64,000 nucleotides of DNA from CAJXMH01 sp040220135. Its GTDB lineage: Bacteria; Bacteroidota; Bacteroidia; Flavobacteriales_E; Vicingaceae. The DNA is taken from assembly GCA_040220135.1 (NCBI GenBank), contig JAVJTT010000025.1:124001-188000 (forward strand), written 5' to 3'. Shown here piece after piece: positions 42,973 to 52,189 of this stretch (positions are counted from its first letter, which is position 1; the number at the start of each line of letters is the position of its first letter). The notes under the pieces were generated by a model that saw only the letters and a program-made list of their open reading frames with translations, made no database searches and was not told where the DNA came from. The translations under genes were made by a program, and so were the position numbers.

Positions 42973-43499
42973 AAACCCTTCTCATTTCTTATTCTTTAAG
43001 TGGCAACAATGAAGCCGTGGCAAATCGGATAGCGAAACAACTTCCTGCTGATCATTTACAATTAACAGAGTCATCGAAAAGAGGATTTTTTCGAATTTCT
43101 ATCGATCTAATTTTCAATAGAACGCCTAAGGTACAACCTACCGCCATTCCTATGGAAGATTATGATTTTGTTGTGCTAATCGGACCTGTTTGGATGGGGA
43201 AAATTGCTTTTCCGCTCAGGTCATGTTTGAGCCAATTAAAAAAGAACCTCAAGCCCTATGCTTTTGTCTCTGTTTGTGGTGGTTCAAACGGCAAGCATCC
43301 AACATTGGAAGTAGAATTATTAAAAAGAACAGGCATAGAACCTACTGCAGTGATAGAAATGCACATTGCCAATCTTTTGCCTCAAAATGTAGAACCAAGC
43401 TATAAGGCTATTAATGCTTATCAATTAACAGACGAGGATTTTGATCAGTTAAGCCTCAACGTAATAGAACAACTAAAAACGGTTTTAGATAAAATGTGA
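42969..43499 (+). CDS. Flavodoxin-like / NADPH-dependent oxidoreductase
   Basis: 176 residues: MKTLLISYSLSGNNEAVANRIAKQL gives the FMN phosphate loop (S-x-S-G-N), YDFVVLIGPVWMGKIAFPLRSCL the second flavin loop, and VSVCGGSNGK the third. An FMN-binding flavodoxin fold, perhaps a protoporphyrinogen- or quinone-type reductase. Last gene of the operon. Confidence 0.88.
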   Translation: MKTLLISYSLSGNNEAVANRIAKQLPADHLQLTESSKRGFFRISIDLIFNRTPKVQPTAIPMEDYDFVVLIGPVWMGKIAFPLRSCLSQLKKNLKPYAFVSVCGGSNGKHPTLEVELLKRTGIEPTAVIEMHIANLLPQNVEPSYKAINAYQLTDEDFDQLSLNVIEQLKTVLDKM

Positions 43500-43564
43500 T
43501 TGAATGTGTAAGTAAAATCCATTAACCAATTGGGACTAATATAGAAAAGAGATAATCAAAAGAA

Positions 43565-43943
43565 TATACATCTTGGTTCAACGGGATAATATACAACAGA
43601 TCAAGTAGAATTACTCTTGGGTAAACATACCGCATACCCCACAATCACTGCAAATAGCCAAAAGCAATACTAACCATGATTAAATTAATTCCCAACACAA
43701 ATATGGCGTAAGGAACAAAGAAACTGATCAATAACAAACCACCGCCAATTAACTCTATGTAAGAAGAAACAAATGCTGACATTTTCGAAACCACAGGGGC
43801 ACTTTTCTTTGTCTACACCCTTCTTAAAATACTCGACAGTTCTCTTCTAATCCAATCCTGAAAATTTTATCATAAGCCTGAAACAAGAATAAACTACCAA
43901 GAATAACTCTTAGCATAAAAGGAAGAAATGGATCTACAGCCAT
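43565..43943 (-). pseudogene. Broken DoxX-family membrane protein gene
   Basis: Minus strand from ATG 43943: MAVDPFLPFMLRVILGSLFL opens a DoxX-like helix, then the reading passes through three frames: a middle part VEYFKKGVDKEKCPCGFENV, and later MSAFVSSYIELIGGGLLLIS with FGYLQ-stop-LWGMRYVYPRVILLDLLYII. Two frameshifts and one stop codon inactivate it. DoxX proteins act in membrane thiol or quinone metabolism. Confidence 0.8.
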
Positions 43944-44033
43944 TTTATTGGATTTAAATAATGATAATCGTTAGGTGGAGAAATGATTGAGGTCAAACAA
44001 TATGGATTGCTCTGTTAACGGTAAATTAAAAAA

Positions 44034-44873
44034 TCACATACCATTAATTCCATTTTGAAAAGCTTTTAAAACACTAAGGGCATATTCAATTTCCCAATCT
44101 TTAGCTCTTGCCCACTCTTTGGCTATGACCGACTTTTTACCATTAGTAAGATTATTCTCTAATACATTTTGAATTCTGCTCTCTAAGTTTTTTGACTTAC
44201 TTAAATGTAATTTTGCTTTTCGTCCTAAAACTTCTGCAGCAATTTTAAGTTGATCAAATCCTTCAGCGGGAAATGTATCGTGATGGAATTCGACTATTTC
44301 ATCATAATTCAAATTGAAATAATGCTCTATTATTCTCAAAATGTCTGAAAGGTCATTTTCTCGTTCTTCAGGTCTGTCACTCCAAGCAACTAACTTTAAA
44401 ATTACCATTCCTTCTAAGGGTGGTATGTTTACTATTTTCTCCTCAATGTGAACTGTTGAAGGGTTTTGTAACACTTCTTTAAATCCTAATACATGTAAAT
44501 CAGTGTAACGCTCGTTAAATTGAATAGTGTCTTGCTCTTCAATTTCTCCAAACGGAAGTAAATCTATCGCAACATTGTATTGGTCAGAGTAAAAAGTTCT
44601 TGGAGCTTTTACACTTTTAAACCCTTCTTTTTCAAGCGAACTACTTAGCTCTTCATACTCTTGCAAGGTAGCTATCATAATGGCCAAATCAATGTCCTTT
44701 GTTCCTCTATTTGGTTCAATTCCATCTTTCAATAACTCCAATGCAATTGCACTTACACCTATTAAATAATAGGGAATATTGTGATGAACCAATACCTTGT
44801 CAATGCAATCGAAGGCTTCTTTAAAATGAGGTATGGCTAACTCTTTATAGCTTTGCTTCGATGTATTTTTCAT
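44034..44873 (-). CDS. Nucleotidyltransferase, AbiEii-like toxin
   Basis: 279 residues. The minimal NTase core is visible: YLIGVSAIALELL, then NRGTKDIDLAI with D60 and D62, and a third carboxylate D104 in VAIDLLPFG; later KLVAWSDRPEERENDLSDIL fits the AbiEii/MenT pattern. Such toxins block translation by adding nucleotides to tRNA in studied members. Overlaps the antitoxin-like gene by 29 bases. Confidence 0.78.
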   Translation of the reverse strand: MKNTSKQSYKELAIPHFKEAFDCIDKVLVHHNIPYYLIGVSAIALELLKDGIEPNRGTKDIDLAIMIATLQEYEELSSSLEKEGFKSVKAPRTFYSDQYNVAIDLLPFGEIEEQDTIQFNERYTDLHVLGFKEVLQNPSTVHIEEKIVNIPPLEGMVILKLVAWSDRPEERENDLSDILRIIEHYFNLNYDEIVEFHHDTFPAEGFDQLKIAAEVLGRKAKLHLSKSKNLESRIQNVLENNLTNGKKSVIAKEWARAKDWEIEYALSVLKAFQNGINGM

Positions 44874-45816
44874 AAATCATTTTTGCCGTTTCTCTGTTCC
44901 TTTTTCCTCCTTCGAGTATTAATTCCGCATAAATCAGAATAGGAGGAGTCGTTTTTTCCTCTTCTAAATTGTTCCAAAACAAATCAAGCACTTCCACCGC
45001 TCCTTTCTTATCGGGAACAAGCCTATAGTTTCTTAATAGGTCGATAGTATCTTCTTTGGTATAGAGAATAAATTTTTCAGGTCTTAAATGATTCGTCAAC
45101 AAGTCTGCTGCAGGCTCTCCTCCCCAAACAGTTTGTTTGCTATCCAAATTTAGTTCTTGCCAATTATCCTTAAGATCATATCGATCCTTAATTAACTTGG
45201 GTCTCAAATCCGTGGCATATTGGTTAATCCATCTATCTAAAAGCTCTTTTCGATGTTCCCAAACGTAGGTTTTTCTGTTAAGTGCCAGCAAGTAGCCTGT
45301 TTCTTTCAACCCATTTATTACCTGAGGAATATTTCCTAAACCAACTCCTGCTATTTCAGCTATTTCTCTTTGTGTTTGATTGACCAAATCAGCATTCAAC
45401 AAAAAGTGAAAAACAACCTTAAGTCCTGTTTTGGTAAAAGCCCTATTGGTATTTTCTTTCTTGAGTTTTTCTTTTTTATTAGTATCAATAAAAAGATAAA
45501 ACTCTTTGTTTTGGATGAATAAATTTCCGTTGCTTTCTAGGTAGGCAATTCCTTTCTTTCGCAATTCCTCCTTTATTTTAGGAAAGATATTTTCAGCAAT
45601 TACAATTAAATTGGCATGCTGATGATGTAGCTTTTCAATTGGCTGCAATTGATGCAGTCTCAGTTCTTTTTTTACTTCTGCTACAAAATTGTACACCTTA
45701 CCATTTATGGTCAATTGAAGCTTTCCGTCCAACTCTCCACTATCAAGTAAAAACCCTTCAATATCAATTGTATGCTTTAGGTTTATTAATGCCTTATGTA
45801 TGACCTCTTGCTTCAT
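44845..45816 (-). CDS. AbiEi-family antitoxin-like regulator
   Basis: 323 residues: an N-terminal domain (IDIEGFLLDSGELDGKLQLTINGKVYNFVAEVKKELRLHQL), a PD-like middle (LIVIAENIFPKIKEELRKKGIAYLESNGNLFI), and a winged helix near 145-200 (QTQREIAEIAGVGLGNIPQVINGLKETGYLL). This is the Bacteroidota form annotated as type IV AbiEi antitoxin. It would bind the palindrome upstream and repress the operon. Confidence 0.78.
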   Translation of the reverse strand: MKQEVIHKALINLKHTIDIEGFLLDSGELDGKLQLTINGKVYNFVAEVKKELRLHQLQPIEKLHHQHANLIVIAENIFPKIKEELRKKGIAYLESNGNLFIQNKEFYLFIDTNKKEKLKKENTNRAFTKTGLKVVFHFLLNADLVNQTQREIAEIAGVGLGNIPQVINGLKETGYLLALNRKTYVWEHRKELLDRWINQYATDLRPKLIKDRYDLKDNWQELNLDSKQTVWGGEPAADLLTNHLRPEKFILYTKEDTIDLLRNYRLVPDKKGAVEVLDLFWNNLEEEKTTPPILIYAELILEGGKRNRETAKMIYEKYIEAKL

Positions 45817-45817
45817 T

Positions 45818-45851
45818 GTTCACAAATATACTAAGTTCACGTAACGTGAAC
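45818..45851 (-). promoter_or_regulatory. Operator-like palindrome of the AbiE-like operon
   Basis: GTTCACGT-A-ACGTGAAC (45835-45851) is a 17-base palindrome; an extra half-site GTTCAC sits at 45818-45823, next to the start codon. Suits autoregulation by the winged-helix antitoxin. Confidence 0.7.
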
Positions 45852-46003
45852 AAGTTTATTTTATGAACATAACTAATAAAGATAAATGACTTCTATTTTT
45901 AAGTAATCGTTGTTAACGCTATGTATAAATTGAGTGATAAGTGAATTAATTGTTTTTATAATTATTCCATGCATCACGTAACTGATTGGCTATAGGAGTT
46001 AGG

Positions 46004-46537
46004 CTAATCGGGATCCGTTGTCTCCATATCGGCTGTTAGGCGTCTATATTCAGTCTCTGCAAGTCCTGAAGTCACTAAATATTTTAAATCAATGGTTGGA
46101 TATTCATTTTCAATAACATCTACAAGATCATCAGAAAATGAACTGTTTATTATATGACAAATCAATCTTAGATTACTTTGATCAAAATCTCCATTTAAAA
46201 AAGCTTCAAAAGCTACTGCTAAGTATTCAAGTTTAACTCTTGAGTCGCTTTTTTCAATTGTGGTAAACATTGCGTCTCCAAATTTTGATCTTCGTTTTTC
46301 ATCCTTTTTGGATTCCTCGATTAACTTTTCTTTTTGTTTGTTATCTATGCTGCCAACCGACTCAATAAAAATTTTAACCTTATTCAAATAAGCTGTATCT
46401 CTTACCCCTTTTATGCTTTTGTAAATGTTTAATGATGTTCCGATTACAGGAATTTCTTTTAAAACCTCGTTTTCAAGAAGAGCACCTAAAAGAACCTCTC
46501 CATTATCAACTAATATATTGCTTAATGATTCATTCAT
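46004..46537 (-). CDS. Hypothetical protein (IPVIGTSLNIYKSIKGVRD type)
   Basis: 177 residues. The segment KEIPVIGTSLNIYKSIKGVRDTAYLNKVKIFIESVGSI, followed by KKDEKRRSKFGDAMFTTIEKSDSRVKLEYLAVAFEAFLNGDF, is a recurring uncharacterised type that I remember from accessory regions; no catalytic residues can be named. It lies just upstream of the AbiE-like pair on the same strand but has a 187-base gap, so it may be a separate accessory gene. Confidence 0.65.
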   Translation of the reverse strand: MNESLSNILVDNGEVLLGALLENEVLKEIPVIGTSLNIYKSIKGVRDTAYLNKVKIFIESVGSIDNKQKEKLIEESKKDEKRRSKFGDAMFTTIEKSDSRVKLEYLAVAFEAFLNGDFDQSNLRLICHIINSSFSDDLVDVIENEYPTIDLKYLVTSGLAETEYRRLTADMETTDPD

Positions 46538-46671
46538 AACAGTTCCTTTCTCTCAAATTTACTCAAGTAACTGCATTCTATTCAACACGATAAAATCTAC
46601 TTCTACACAATCATGCTAACAAATCCTATTGAAAAACTCAACTATAAAACACCATAGCTCATACCCTACCC

Positions 46672-47667
46672 TCACTCAAAATACTCATTCAACAAATCAA
46701 ACGACTCCTCTAATTCTTGGTAGTGTTTTGCCACTTCTGTGTGGTCTTTTGCTTCTGCCAAGTTTTTCACCAATTGTATGTGTGGGACTAACCATTTGTG
46801 CAGTTCTTGGTGCGATTTACCTTTCATGGTGCAGCTTGAAATAAGCAGGTCAGTATTTTTCTTTAATTCCTTTGCAACCATAAGATGATCTTTAGAGTGT
46901 CCCATGGATTGATGCTTCATAATTTCTTGCATAGTTGTAATCGGAGGTTTCATTTCTTCGTTGATCTTCCATTTTTCACCCTCGTTCAACTGAAGATTTT
47001 CACTTTGTATCTTACTCTGTTCTGTTGTAAGTGGAAGTTGAACCGTAATGGCGACCTCTGACCACAATTTTGACACCCCATCTGTTCCCGTATGAAGGTC
47101 GGAACAAGCCTTGTTGAGAATGTCCAATGCTTCCTCGCCTTGCCATTGGTTTAAGTCTACTGTGGTTGAAAGCAATACCGTATCGGATTGTTTTCGGTAA
47201 CTGTAATTAACCTCCCGACTAATACCGTTCATTTTTAGCTTTAAGCTACCTTTCCCATTTCTTGCACTTATAATTTCTCCTTGAATGGTTTCCGTGTTAA
47301 AGGCTTCAAAAAAATAAGTTCTCAACTTAGCATCCCTTACCTCATTCTTGGAGTTTATAGAAGAAGTAAAGATGTTGATCTTGGCTCCACTCAATAACAT
47401 TTCAACTGATCCGGATTTGTTTTTAGGAGTCGTTTCTACTTCATCAAATGTTCCACCCACTCCAACCTTGTCGGTAAATTTAAAGGCTGTCCAATTCACA
47501 TGAATTGCCGTTTCTTTAATGCTGTATTCTTTCCCTGTTTTCTTTTCTCTTAAAACCGTTTTACTGTTCTTTTTCGGAGTCGGTTTTTTTTGTTGATCGG
47601 AAGATCCACAAGAGGCAGCCAAGATGATTAGAACGAGGCCAATCAACTTTATTTTCAATATTTTCAT
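46672..47667 (-). CDS. YceI-like lipoprotein with helical C-terminal domain
   Basis: 331 residues: lipoprotein signal (ILAASC), a YceI-type beta-barrel (VNWTAFKFTDKVGVGGTFDEVETTPKNKSGSVEMLLSGAKINIFTSSINS...DLNQWQGEEAL), then a C-terminal helical segment with MKHQSMGHSKDHLMVAKEL and SCTMKGKSHQELHKWLVPHIQLV, rich in His and Met. YceI proteins bind isoprenoid lipids. The His-rich tail may bind metal. Located in the periplasm or outer membrane. Confidence 0.85.
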   Translation of the reverse strand: MKILKIKLIGLVLIILAASCGSSDQQKKPTPKKNSKTVLREKKTGKEYSIKETAIHVNWTAFKFTDKVGVGGTFDEVETTPKNKSGSVEMLLSGAKINIFTSSINSKNEVRDAKLRTYFFEAFNTETIQGEIISARNGKGSLKLKMNGISREVNYSYRKQSDTVLLSTTVDLNQWQGEEALDILNKACSDLHTGTDGVSKLWSEVAITVQLPLTTEQSKIQSENLQLNEGEKWKINEEMKPPITTMQEIMKHQSMGHSKDHLMVAKELKKNTDLLISSCTMKGKSHQELHKWLVPHIQLVKNLAEAKDHTEVAKHYQELEESFDLLNEYFE

Positions 47668-47764
47668 CGTTTTACTTTTAGTGATTATTCATTATTTGAA
47701 ATGAATATAAAATTGTTTGGCAATAAATTCTCATTCAAACTCAAACCCTTAATTAACAAGAGCT

Positions 47765-48478
47765 CTACTGCTTCAACACTTTTTTCAGAACAGTTTCTTT
47801 ATCTAGTTTCTTAGTACAAAAAAACCAATCTTTACAGTCCAATTCACTGTCGTCCATTCTCTCTTTTGCCGTTCCGCAAGATCCCGCAGGTCCAATAATG
47901 ACATCATCTCCCGGGTACCAATCTGCCGGAGTAGCCACTCCAAATTCATCAGCGGTTTGTAAGGCAATAATAACCCGATACAACTCATCAAAGTTTCTAC
48001 CTAAACTTAGTGGGTAGTATATTATAGCTCTAATAATTCCTTTTGGGTCAATAAAAAAAACAGCCCTTACTGCCTTGGTGGTATCTTCATTTGGTTGAAT
48101 CATACCGTACTTTTTAGCCACCTCCATGGTAATGTCTTCAATTAATGGGAAATTAACCTCCACATCTTTCATGCCCTTGAATTCAATCTTCTCTTTAATG
48201 GTTCGTAACCAAGCGATATGACTGTACAATCCATCTATTGAGAGACCTATTAACTTGCAATTTGCATTGGCAAATTTTTCTTCCATGCTTGCGAAAGTCA
48301 TAAACTCAGAAGTACATACCGGGGTAAAATCTGCCGGATGGCTAAATAAAATTGTCCAACTTCCTTTATAGTCTGATGGAAAACTAATATCCCCTTGTGT
48401 AGTAATTGCTTTAAATTCAGGTGCTGCATCGCCAATTCTTGGCATGCTTATAATTTCTTGCTCATGTAGTGTATCCAT
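47765..48478 (-). CDS. 1-Cys peroxiredoxin (Prx6 type)
   Basis: 237 residues: FSHPADFTPVCTSEF holds the peroxidatic Cys, PLIEDITMEVAKKYGM and AVFFIDPKGIIRAIIYYPLSLGRN match the Prx6 subfamily, and DWYPGDDVIIGP the C-terminal domain. Additional Cys residues near the end (SELDCKDWFFCTKK) are typical of bacterial members. Reduces peroxides in the cytosol. A Crp/Fnr-type box lies 77 bases upstream. Confidence 0.95.
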   Translation of the reverse strand: MDTLHEQEIISMPRIGDAAPEFKAITTQGDISFPSDYKGSWTILFSHPADFTPVCTSEFMTFASMEEKFANANCKLIGLSIDGLYSHIAWLRTIKEKIEFKGMKDVEVNFPLIEDITMEVAKKYGMIQPNEDTTKAVRAVFFIDPKGIIRAIIYYPLSLGRNFDELYRVIIALQTADEFGVATPADWYPGDDVIIGPAGSCGTAKERMDDSELDCKDWFFCTKKLDKETVLKKVLKQ

Positions 48479-48554
48479 GGTAATAAGTTTTAGTTACACT
48501 CTAAAATTACTGCGTACAAAGTCCATTTTAAGTGATTTATGTTACTGTGAAAAC

Positions 48555-48568
48555 CTGATTTTTATCAG
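48555..48568 (-). promoter_or_regulatory. Crp/Fnr-type box upstream of the peroxiredoxin gene
   Basis: CTGATTTTTATCAG, a perfect CTGA-N6-TCAG. The nearest TTTG ends at 48517 (38 bases); a weaker TAATTTTA ends at 48502 (53 bases), so the promoter is unclear. Confidence 0.6.
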
Positions 48569-48623
48569 TTAGACGTAAACACCTATCATATTAAAATAAT
48601 TAAGGAAGCAGTTTCAAAAAACC

Positions 48624-49022
48624 TTAATCCTCCAAACTTATTTCTCCGGAAATGCTACAAGACTCGTTTAAAGTATTGTAGATAGTTCCAAACTTTTGAA
48701 GGTTTTTATGTAACAGATCAACATTTATGTTAGATCCTTTTAATCTAATCACATATTTGATGGTAGTGAGTTTTGTTGGAACCTCTTGTCGTTCTCCTAC
48801 CACTTCTATGGCTGCATGTTCATATTCAAACTTCAACACCTTAGAGAACCGCTCTATGTTTTTGAGGCAGCAAGCTGCAAATGCTCCTAAAAGTAGTTCG
48901 GCAGGGTTTGGCAATTGATCCTGATCTTTGTTTATGCCAAATGAAATACTTTCCTGTCTGACCTGATATTCGGCTTCTTTCTTTGCGTTTATTTTTCCGC
49001 TTACGTTATAATTATTCATCAA
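48624..49022 (-). CDS. OsmC family peroxidase
   Basis: 132 residues with the two family cysteines, one in LLLGAFAACCLKNIERF and one in LNESCSISGE, and the Arg/Glu arrangement of organic hydroperoxide resistance or OsmC proteins (NPAELLLGAFAACC). It reduces organic peroxides using a thiol donor. Same strand as the ABC genes upstream, 2 bases after the ATPase gene, and directly upstream of the peroxiredoxin. Confidence 0.92.
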   Translation of the reverse strand: MMNNYNVSGKINAKKEAEYQVRQESISFGINKDQDQLPNPAELLLGAFAACCLKNIERFSKVLKFEYEHAAIEVVGERQEVPTKLTTIKYVIRLKGSNINVDLLHKNLQKFGTIYNTLNESCSISGEISLED

Positions 49023-49024
49023 TT

Positions 49025-49708
49025 CTATTCTTTTATAATTCTCCCATCTGCCATTTCAATAATGCGATTGGTTTTCTTTGCAAAATCTAAGTCGTGGGTT
49101 ACTACCAACAAGGATAGTTTTTCTTCCTCGCTCAATTCCTTTAAAATGGAAAAAACATTCAAGGAGTTTTTACTGTCTAGGTTTCCGGTTGGTTCATCGC
49201 CCATAATAATGGATGGACTGTTAATGAGTGCCCGGGCAATGGCAACCCGCTGTTTTTGTCCACCGGAAATCCGCATGGAAAGTTTCTTTGCTTGGTCGTC
49301 GATGCCCAATAGTCGTAGTTTTTCCATGGCATCGTGCTCAATTTCTTGTAGTGATTTTACACCTAATTTTTTAGCAGGTAGCATCACATTTTCTAATACT
49401 GTAAACTCTTGCAGCAAATAGTGAAATTGAAAAATAAACCCAATGTGTCGGTTCCTAATAAACGCCAATTCATTGGCTGACTTTAGCGAAAGGTCTTCTC
49501 CGTCTAAAATGAGTTTCCCCTCATAATCGGTGTCCATCGTAGAGAGAATATACAACAAGGTAGATTTTCCACAACCCGACTTCCCCATGATGCTCACAAA
49601 CTCGCCTTTTTCAATTTCAAAACTGATGTCTTTCAACACATGAAAAAGTGTTGGCTCTCTAAAGTATTTATTGATGTTGTTGGCTTTTAAAACAATGTTC
49701 TTTTCCAT
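49025..49708 (-). CDS. ABC transporter ATPase, MacB/LolD type
   Basis: 227 residues: Walker A GKSGCGKST, signature ISGGQKQR, Walker B IIMGDEPTGNLDS, H-loop VVTHD. The FtsX-type permease (49711) and the adaptor (50967) precede it with 2-base gap and 4-base overlap respectively, making a MacAB-like or lipoprotein-release pump. Confidence 0.95.
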   Translation of the reverse strand: MEKNIVLKANNINKYFREPTLFHVLKDISFEIEKGEFVSIMGKSGCGKSTLLYILSTMDTDYEGKLILDGEDLSLKSANELAFIRNRHIGFIFQFHYLLQEFTVLENVMLPAKKLGVKSLQEIEHDAMEKLRLLGIDDQAKKLSMRISGGQKQRVAIARALINSPSIIMGDEPTGNLDSKNSLNVFSILKELSEEEKLSLLVVTHDLDFAKKTNRIIEMADGRIIKE

Positions 49709-49710
49709 AA

Positions 49711-50970
49711 CTATTGCCCTCTAATTATTTCAACCGGATCAATGTCTCTTGCTCTTCGTGCAGGAAGGTAAGCTGCAAAGAAAGTTGCCACCAAGGCAAA
49801 CACAATCCCAATCAAGTAATACATGGGATTAAAGTTGACCGGAAAGGTTTTTATGGTTGGTAAGGCATCTGTCTCAAAAGGAGTATGATCGATTAATACG
49901 GACAATCCAAAACCAACTGCTAAACCGACAACACCTCCGACAATGCCAATAATCATGGCTTGGCTAATAAAAATCTGTTGTACATCTTTGCCTGAAAATC
50001 CGGTAGCTTTTAGAATAGCGATGTCGTTCATCTTTTCATAGATCAGCATGTTTAGAATGTTGTAAATCCCAAAACCGGCAACAATCAATAAGGTAATAGA
50101 AACGGCATAGGTAATGATGTTTCGAATGGAAGTTCCTGTTTCAAATTGAGCATTGGCAGCTTTAATGTCTTTAGCAGTAACCTTAAACTGTTGGCTCAAT
50201 TCTTTTGCCATGGCAACTGATTCTTCTAAATCATGCAGTTTTACATTAATGTCGGTAATGTAGTTGCTCGACTGCCCAACAATTCGTTGAGCCATTTTTA
50301 CATTTACATAGCTTTGAATGTCATCTATTTCAGCTAAACCACTTTGATAGATCCCTACAATCTTTAGCTGAAACAAACCACCGTTTGGAGCTGAAATGTA
50401 AACTCGATCTCCCATTGCTAATTTTAAGGTATTGGCAACGCCTGCACCAATGATGATACCACTTGGTGTGTTCTTCAATTGTTTGGCATTGCCTGCAACA
50501 ATGTAGTCTCCCAAATGAAATAAACGATCCTCTTCCAAAGGTTCAATGCCGTGTAATACCCCGTTTAAATTTACAGCCCCTGCCTTGTAGAACACCTGAA
50601 CCGTAATTTGTGGAATAGCCCCTTTTACCCGTTCATCTTTGTTCAGATAACTTAAAATTGGTAGGGCATTGTGAACACGAAGTTGATTGAACTTGGGACG
50701 TACTGAATGAACTACACTTAGCTCTTTCTCAGGATTAATAATAAAATCGATGGGCTGTTTTTCGCTGATCTTAATTTCGTTGTATAAGTGTATGTGTGGA
50801 GTTCGATTTAAAATTAAGCCGTCTAGCAAACCATTTAAACCCGTCATAAAGCTAACTAAGGTTATAAAAGTGCCAATGCCAAAAGTGACTCCCAATGCCG
50901 CAATGGTAGATTGCTTTAAGCGAGAGATCAAATGCGTTTTAGCAATGCTTGTAATCACTTGATAATTCAT
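49711..50970 (-). CDS. ABC transporter permease, FtsX/MacB family
   Basis: 419 residues: one N-terminal membrane helix (TIAALGVTFGIGTFITLVSFM), a periplasmic domain, and three C-terminal helices (YAVSITLLIVAGFGIYNILNMLIYEKMNDIAILKATGFSG, then GIVGGVVGLAVGFGLSVLI, then YLIGIVFALVATFFAAYLPARRARDIDPVEIIRG). The last segment is the FtsX signature. Partner of the ATPase gene and adaptor. Confidence 0.94.
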   Translation of the reverse strand: MNYQVITSIAKTHLISRLKQSTIAALGVTFGIGTFITLVSFMTGLNGLLDGLILNRTPHIHLYNEIKISEKQPIDFIINPEKELSVVHSVRPKFNQLRVHNALPILSYLNKDERVKGAIPQITVQVFYKAGAVNLNGVLHGIEPLEEDRLFHLGDYIVAGNAKQLKNTPSGIIIGAGVANTLKLAMGDRVYISAPNGGLFQLKIVGIYQSGLAEIDDIQSYVNVKMAQRIVGQSSNYITDINVKLHDLEESVAMAKELSQQFKVTAKDIKAANAQFETGTSIRNIITYAVSITLLIVAGFGIYNILNMLIYEKMNDIAILKATGFSGKDVQQIFISQAMIIGIVGGVVGLAVGFGLSVLIDHTPFETDALPTIKTFPVNFNPMYYLIGIVFALVATFFAAYLPARRARDIDPVEIIRGQ

Positions 50971-52058
50971 TCGGGTTTAAGAATTAAAGTGTTGCTGTTT
51001 AGTCCCTCCAAAATTTCAGCTCGTTCCAAACTTTTCAGGCCCACTATAACATTCAGCGTTTCTGTTTCTGTTATGACTTGATTGCCATTCAGCAGATAAT
51101 CTAATGGAATACTCAAGGCTTCTGATTTCTTAGCCAAAACAATGTTGGCTTCTCCTCGCAAACCCGAATACAATACTTCAGGTGGATTTTCAAAGGTTCC
51201 TTCTACCCAAAAGGTTTGTGTTTCCTGATTCATTTTTGGAATAATTTGTTTTACCCGTGCTTCAAAAACCTGATTCGCATAAGCATCCAAGGTCAGGTAG
51301 ATCAACTGTCCTGTTTTTACTCGAACAATGTCTACCTCATCTACCTGCATTTTAAGAATAAAATGATTACTACTTCCCAAATAAGCAATTGGTTCTTGCT
51401 CACTGACTGATTCGCCTGCTTCTTTTAACAACTCATATACCTTGCCATTGATACGACTTCGCACATCGAAATCAGCTTGTAGAATTATACGGTTAGCATG
51501 GTTGTTTTGCGATCGTTGAAGTGCAATTTTTAACTCATCTTCTTTTCTTGCTAACTGAGTTTTCAATTGATTTACTTTGTTCTGTGCGGCTTGAAAAGCT
51601 AATTGCCGTTGCTCAAGATCACTTTGAGAGCCTATTTCTTGTTGCCATAAACGTTGTTGTCGCACAAAATTGATGGAATCGTTTTTCAAGCTTAAAGTAG
51701 CAAGGTGCAATTCGTTTTTAAGCTCTTGTATCAAATTCGATTTTCCTTGGTAATTCAGTTGAGCCAAGTCCACATCCAATTGAGCATTTTTACTTTGAAT
51801 TTTTGAATTATCGTTGATGATTCGGAGTAGCAAATCCCCCTTTTGAACTTGGTCTCCTTCTTCAACCAAAACCTCTTCTACTATGCCTCTTGCAGCAGCA
51901 TATACTTTATAAAAACTATCGGGTTCTACAATGGCGGATGAATAAACAGATTCAGTGATAGTTGTTTTCTCAGGCAAAACTCCATTTGGACCATCGTTAC
52001 AAGCCATCAATAAAATAATTGATGTAGCAGAAATTAACGTTTTAAACAAGGTTTTCAT
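50967..52058 (-). CDS. Periplasmic adaptor (HlyD/MacA-like) lipoprotein
   Basis: 363 residues: lipoprotein signal (ILLMAC), a barrel/lipoyl part (SAIVEPDSFYKVYAAARGIVEEVLVEEGDQVQKGDLLLRI), a long coiled-coil hairpin, the return lipoyl half (GKVYELLKEAGESVSEQEPIAYLG) and a membrane-proximal domain. Joins the inner-membrane ABC pump to an outer-membrane channel. It carries a box at 52107, shared with the divergent usp gene. Confidence 0.92.
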   Translation of the reverse strand: MKTLFKTLISATSIILLMACNDGPNGVLPEKTTITESVYSSAIVEPDSFYKVYAAARGIVEEVLVEEGDQVQKGDLLLRIINDNSKIQSKNAQLDVDLAQLNYQGKSNLIQELKNELHLATLSLKNDSINFVRQQRLWQQEIGSQSDLEQRQLAFQAAQNKVNQLKTQLARKEDELKIALQRSQNNHANRIILQADFDVRSRINGKVYELLKEAGESVSEQEPIAYLGSSNHFILKMQVDEVDIVRVKTGQLIYLTLDAYANQVFEARVKQIIPKMNQETQTFWVEGTFENPPEVLYSGLRGEANIVLAKKSEALSIPLDYLLNGNQVITETETLNVIVGLKSLERAEILEGLNSNTLILKPE

Positions 52059-52106
52059 GGTAGTGAATTTGAACTACAAAATTGCTTGGAAGAGGCTTCT
52101 TTTAGA

Positions 52107-52120
52107 ATGACAAAAATCAG
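52107..52120. promoter_or_regulatory. Crp/Fnr-type box shared by the divergent usp and efflux operons
   Basis: ATGACAAAAATCAG on the + strand. Toward usp, TACATTTG ends at 52172, 52 bases beyond the box; toward the adaptor, a TTTG ends at 52077, 30 bases beyond its other edge. One site may serve both promoters. Confidence 0.7.
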
Positions 52121-52189
52121 CTGGCAGTATGAAAAAGGTCAGGACAGAGCGAAGATGGAGAAAATACATTTGTAGAAAATTAGCAAACG

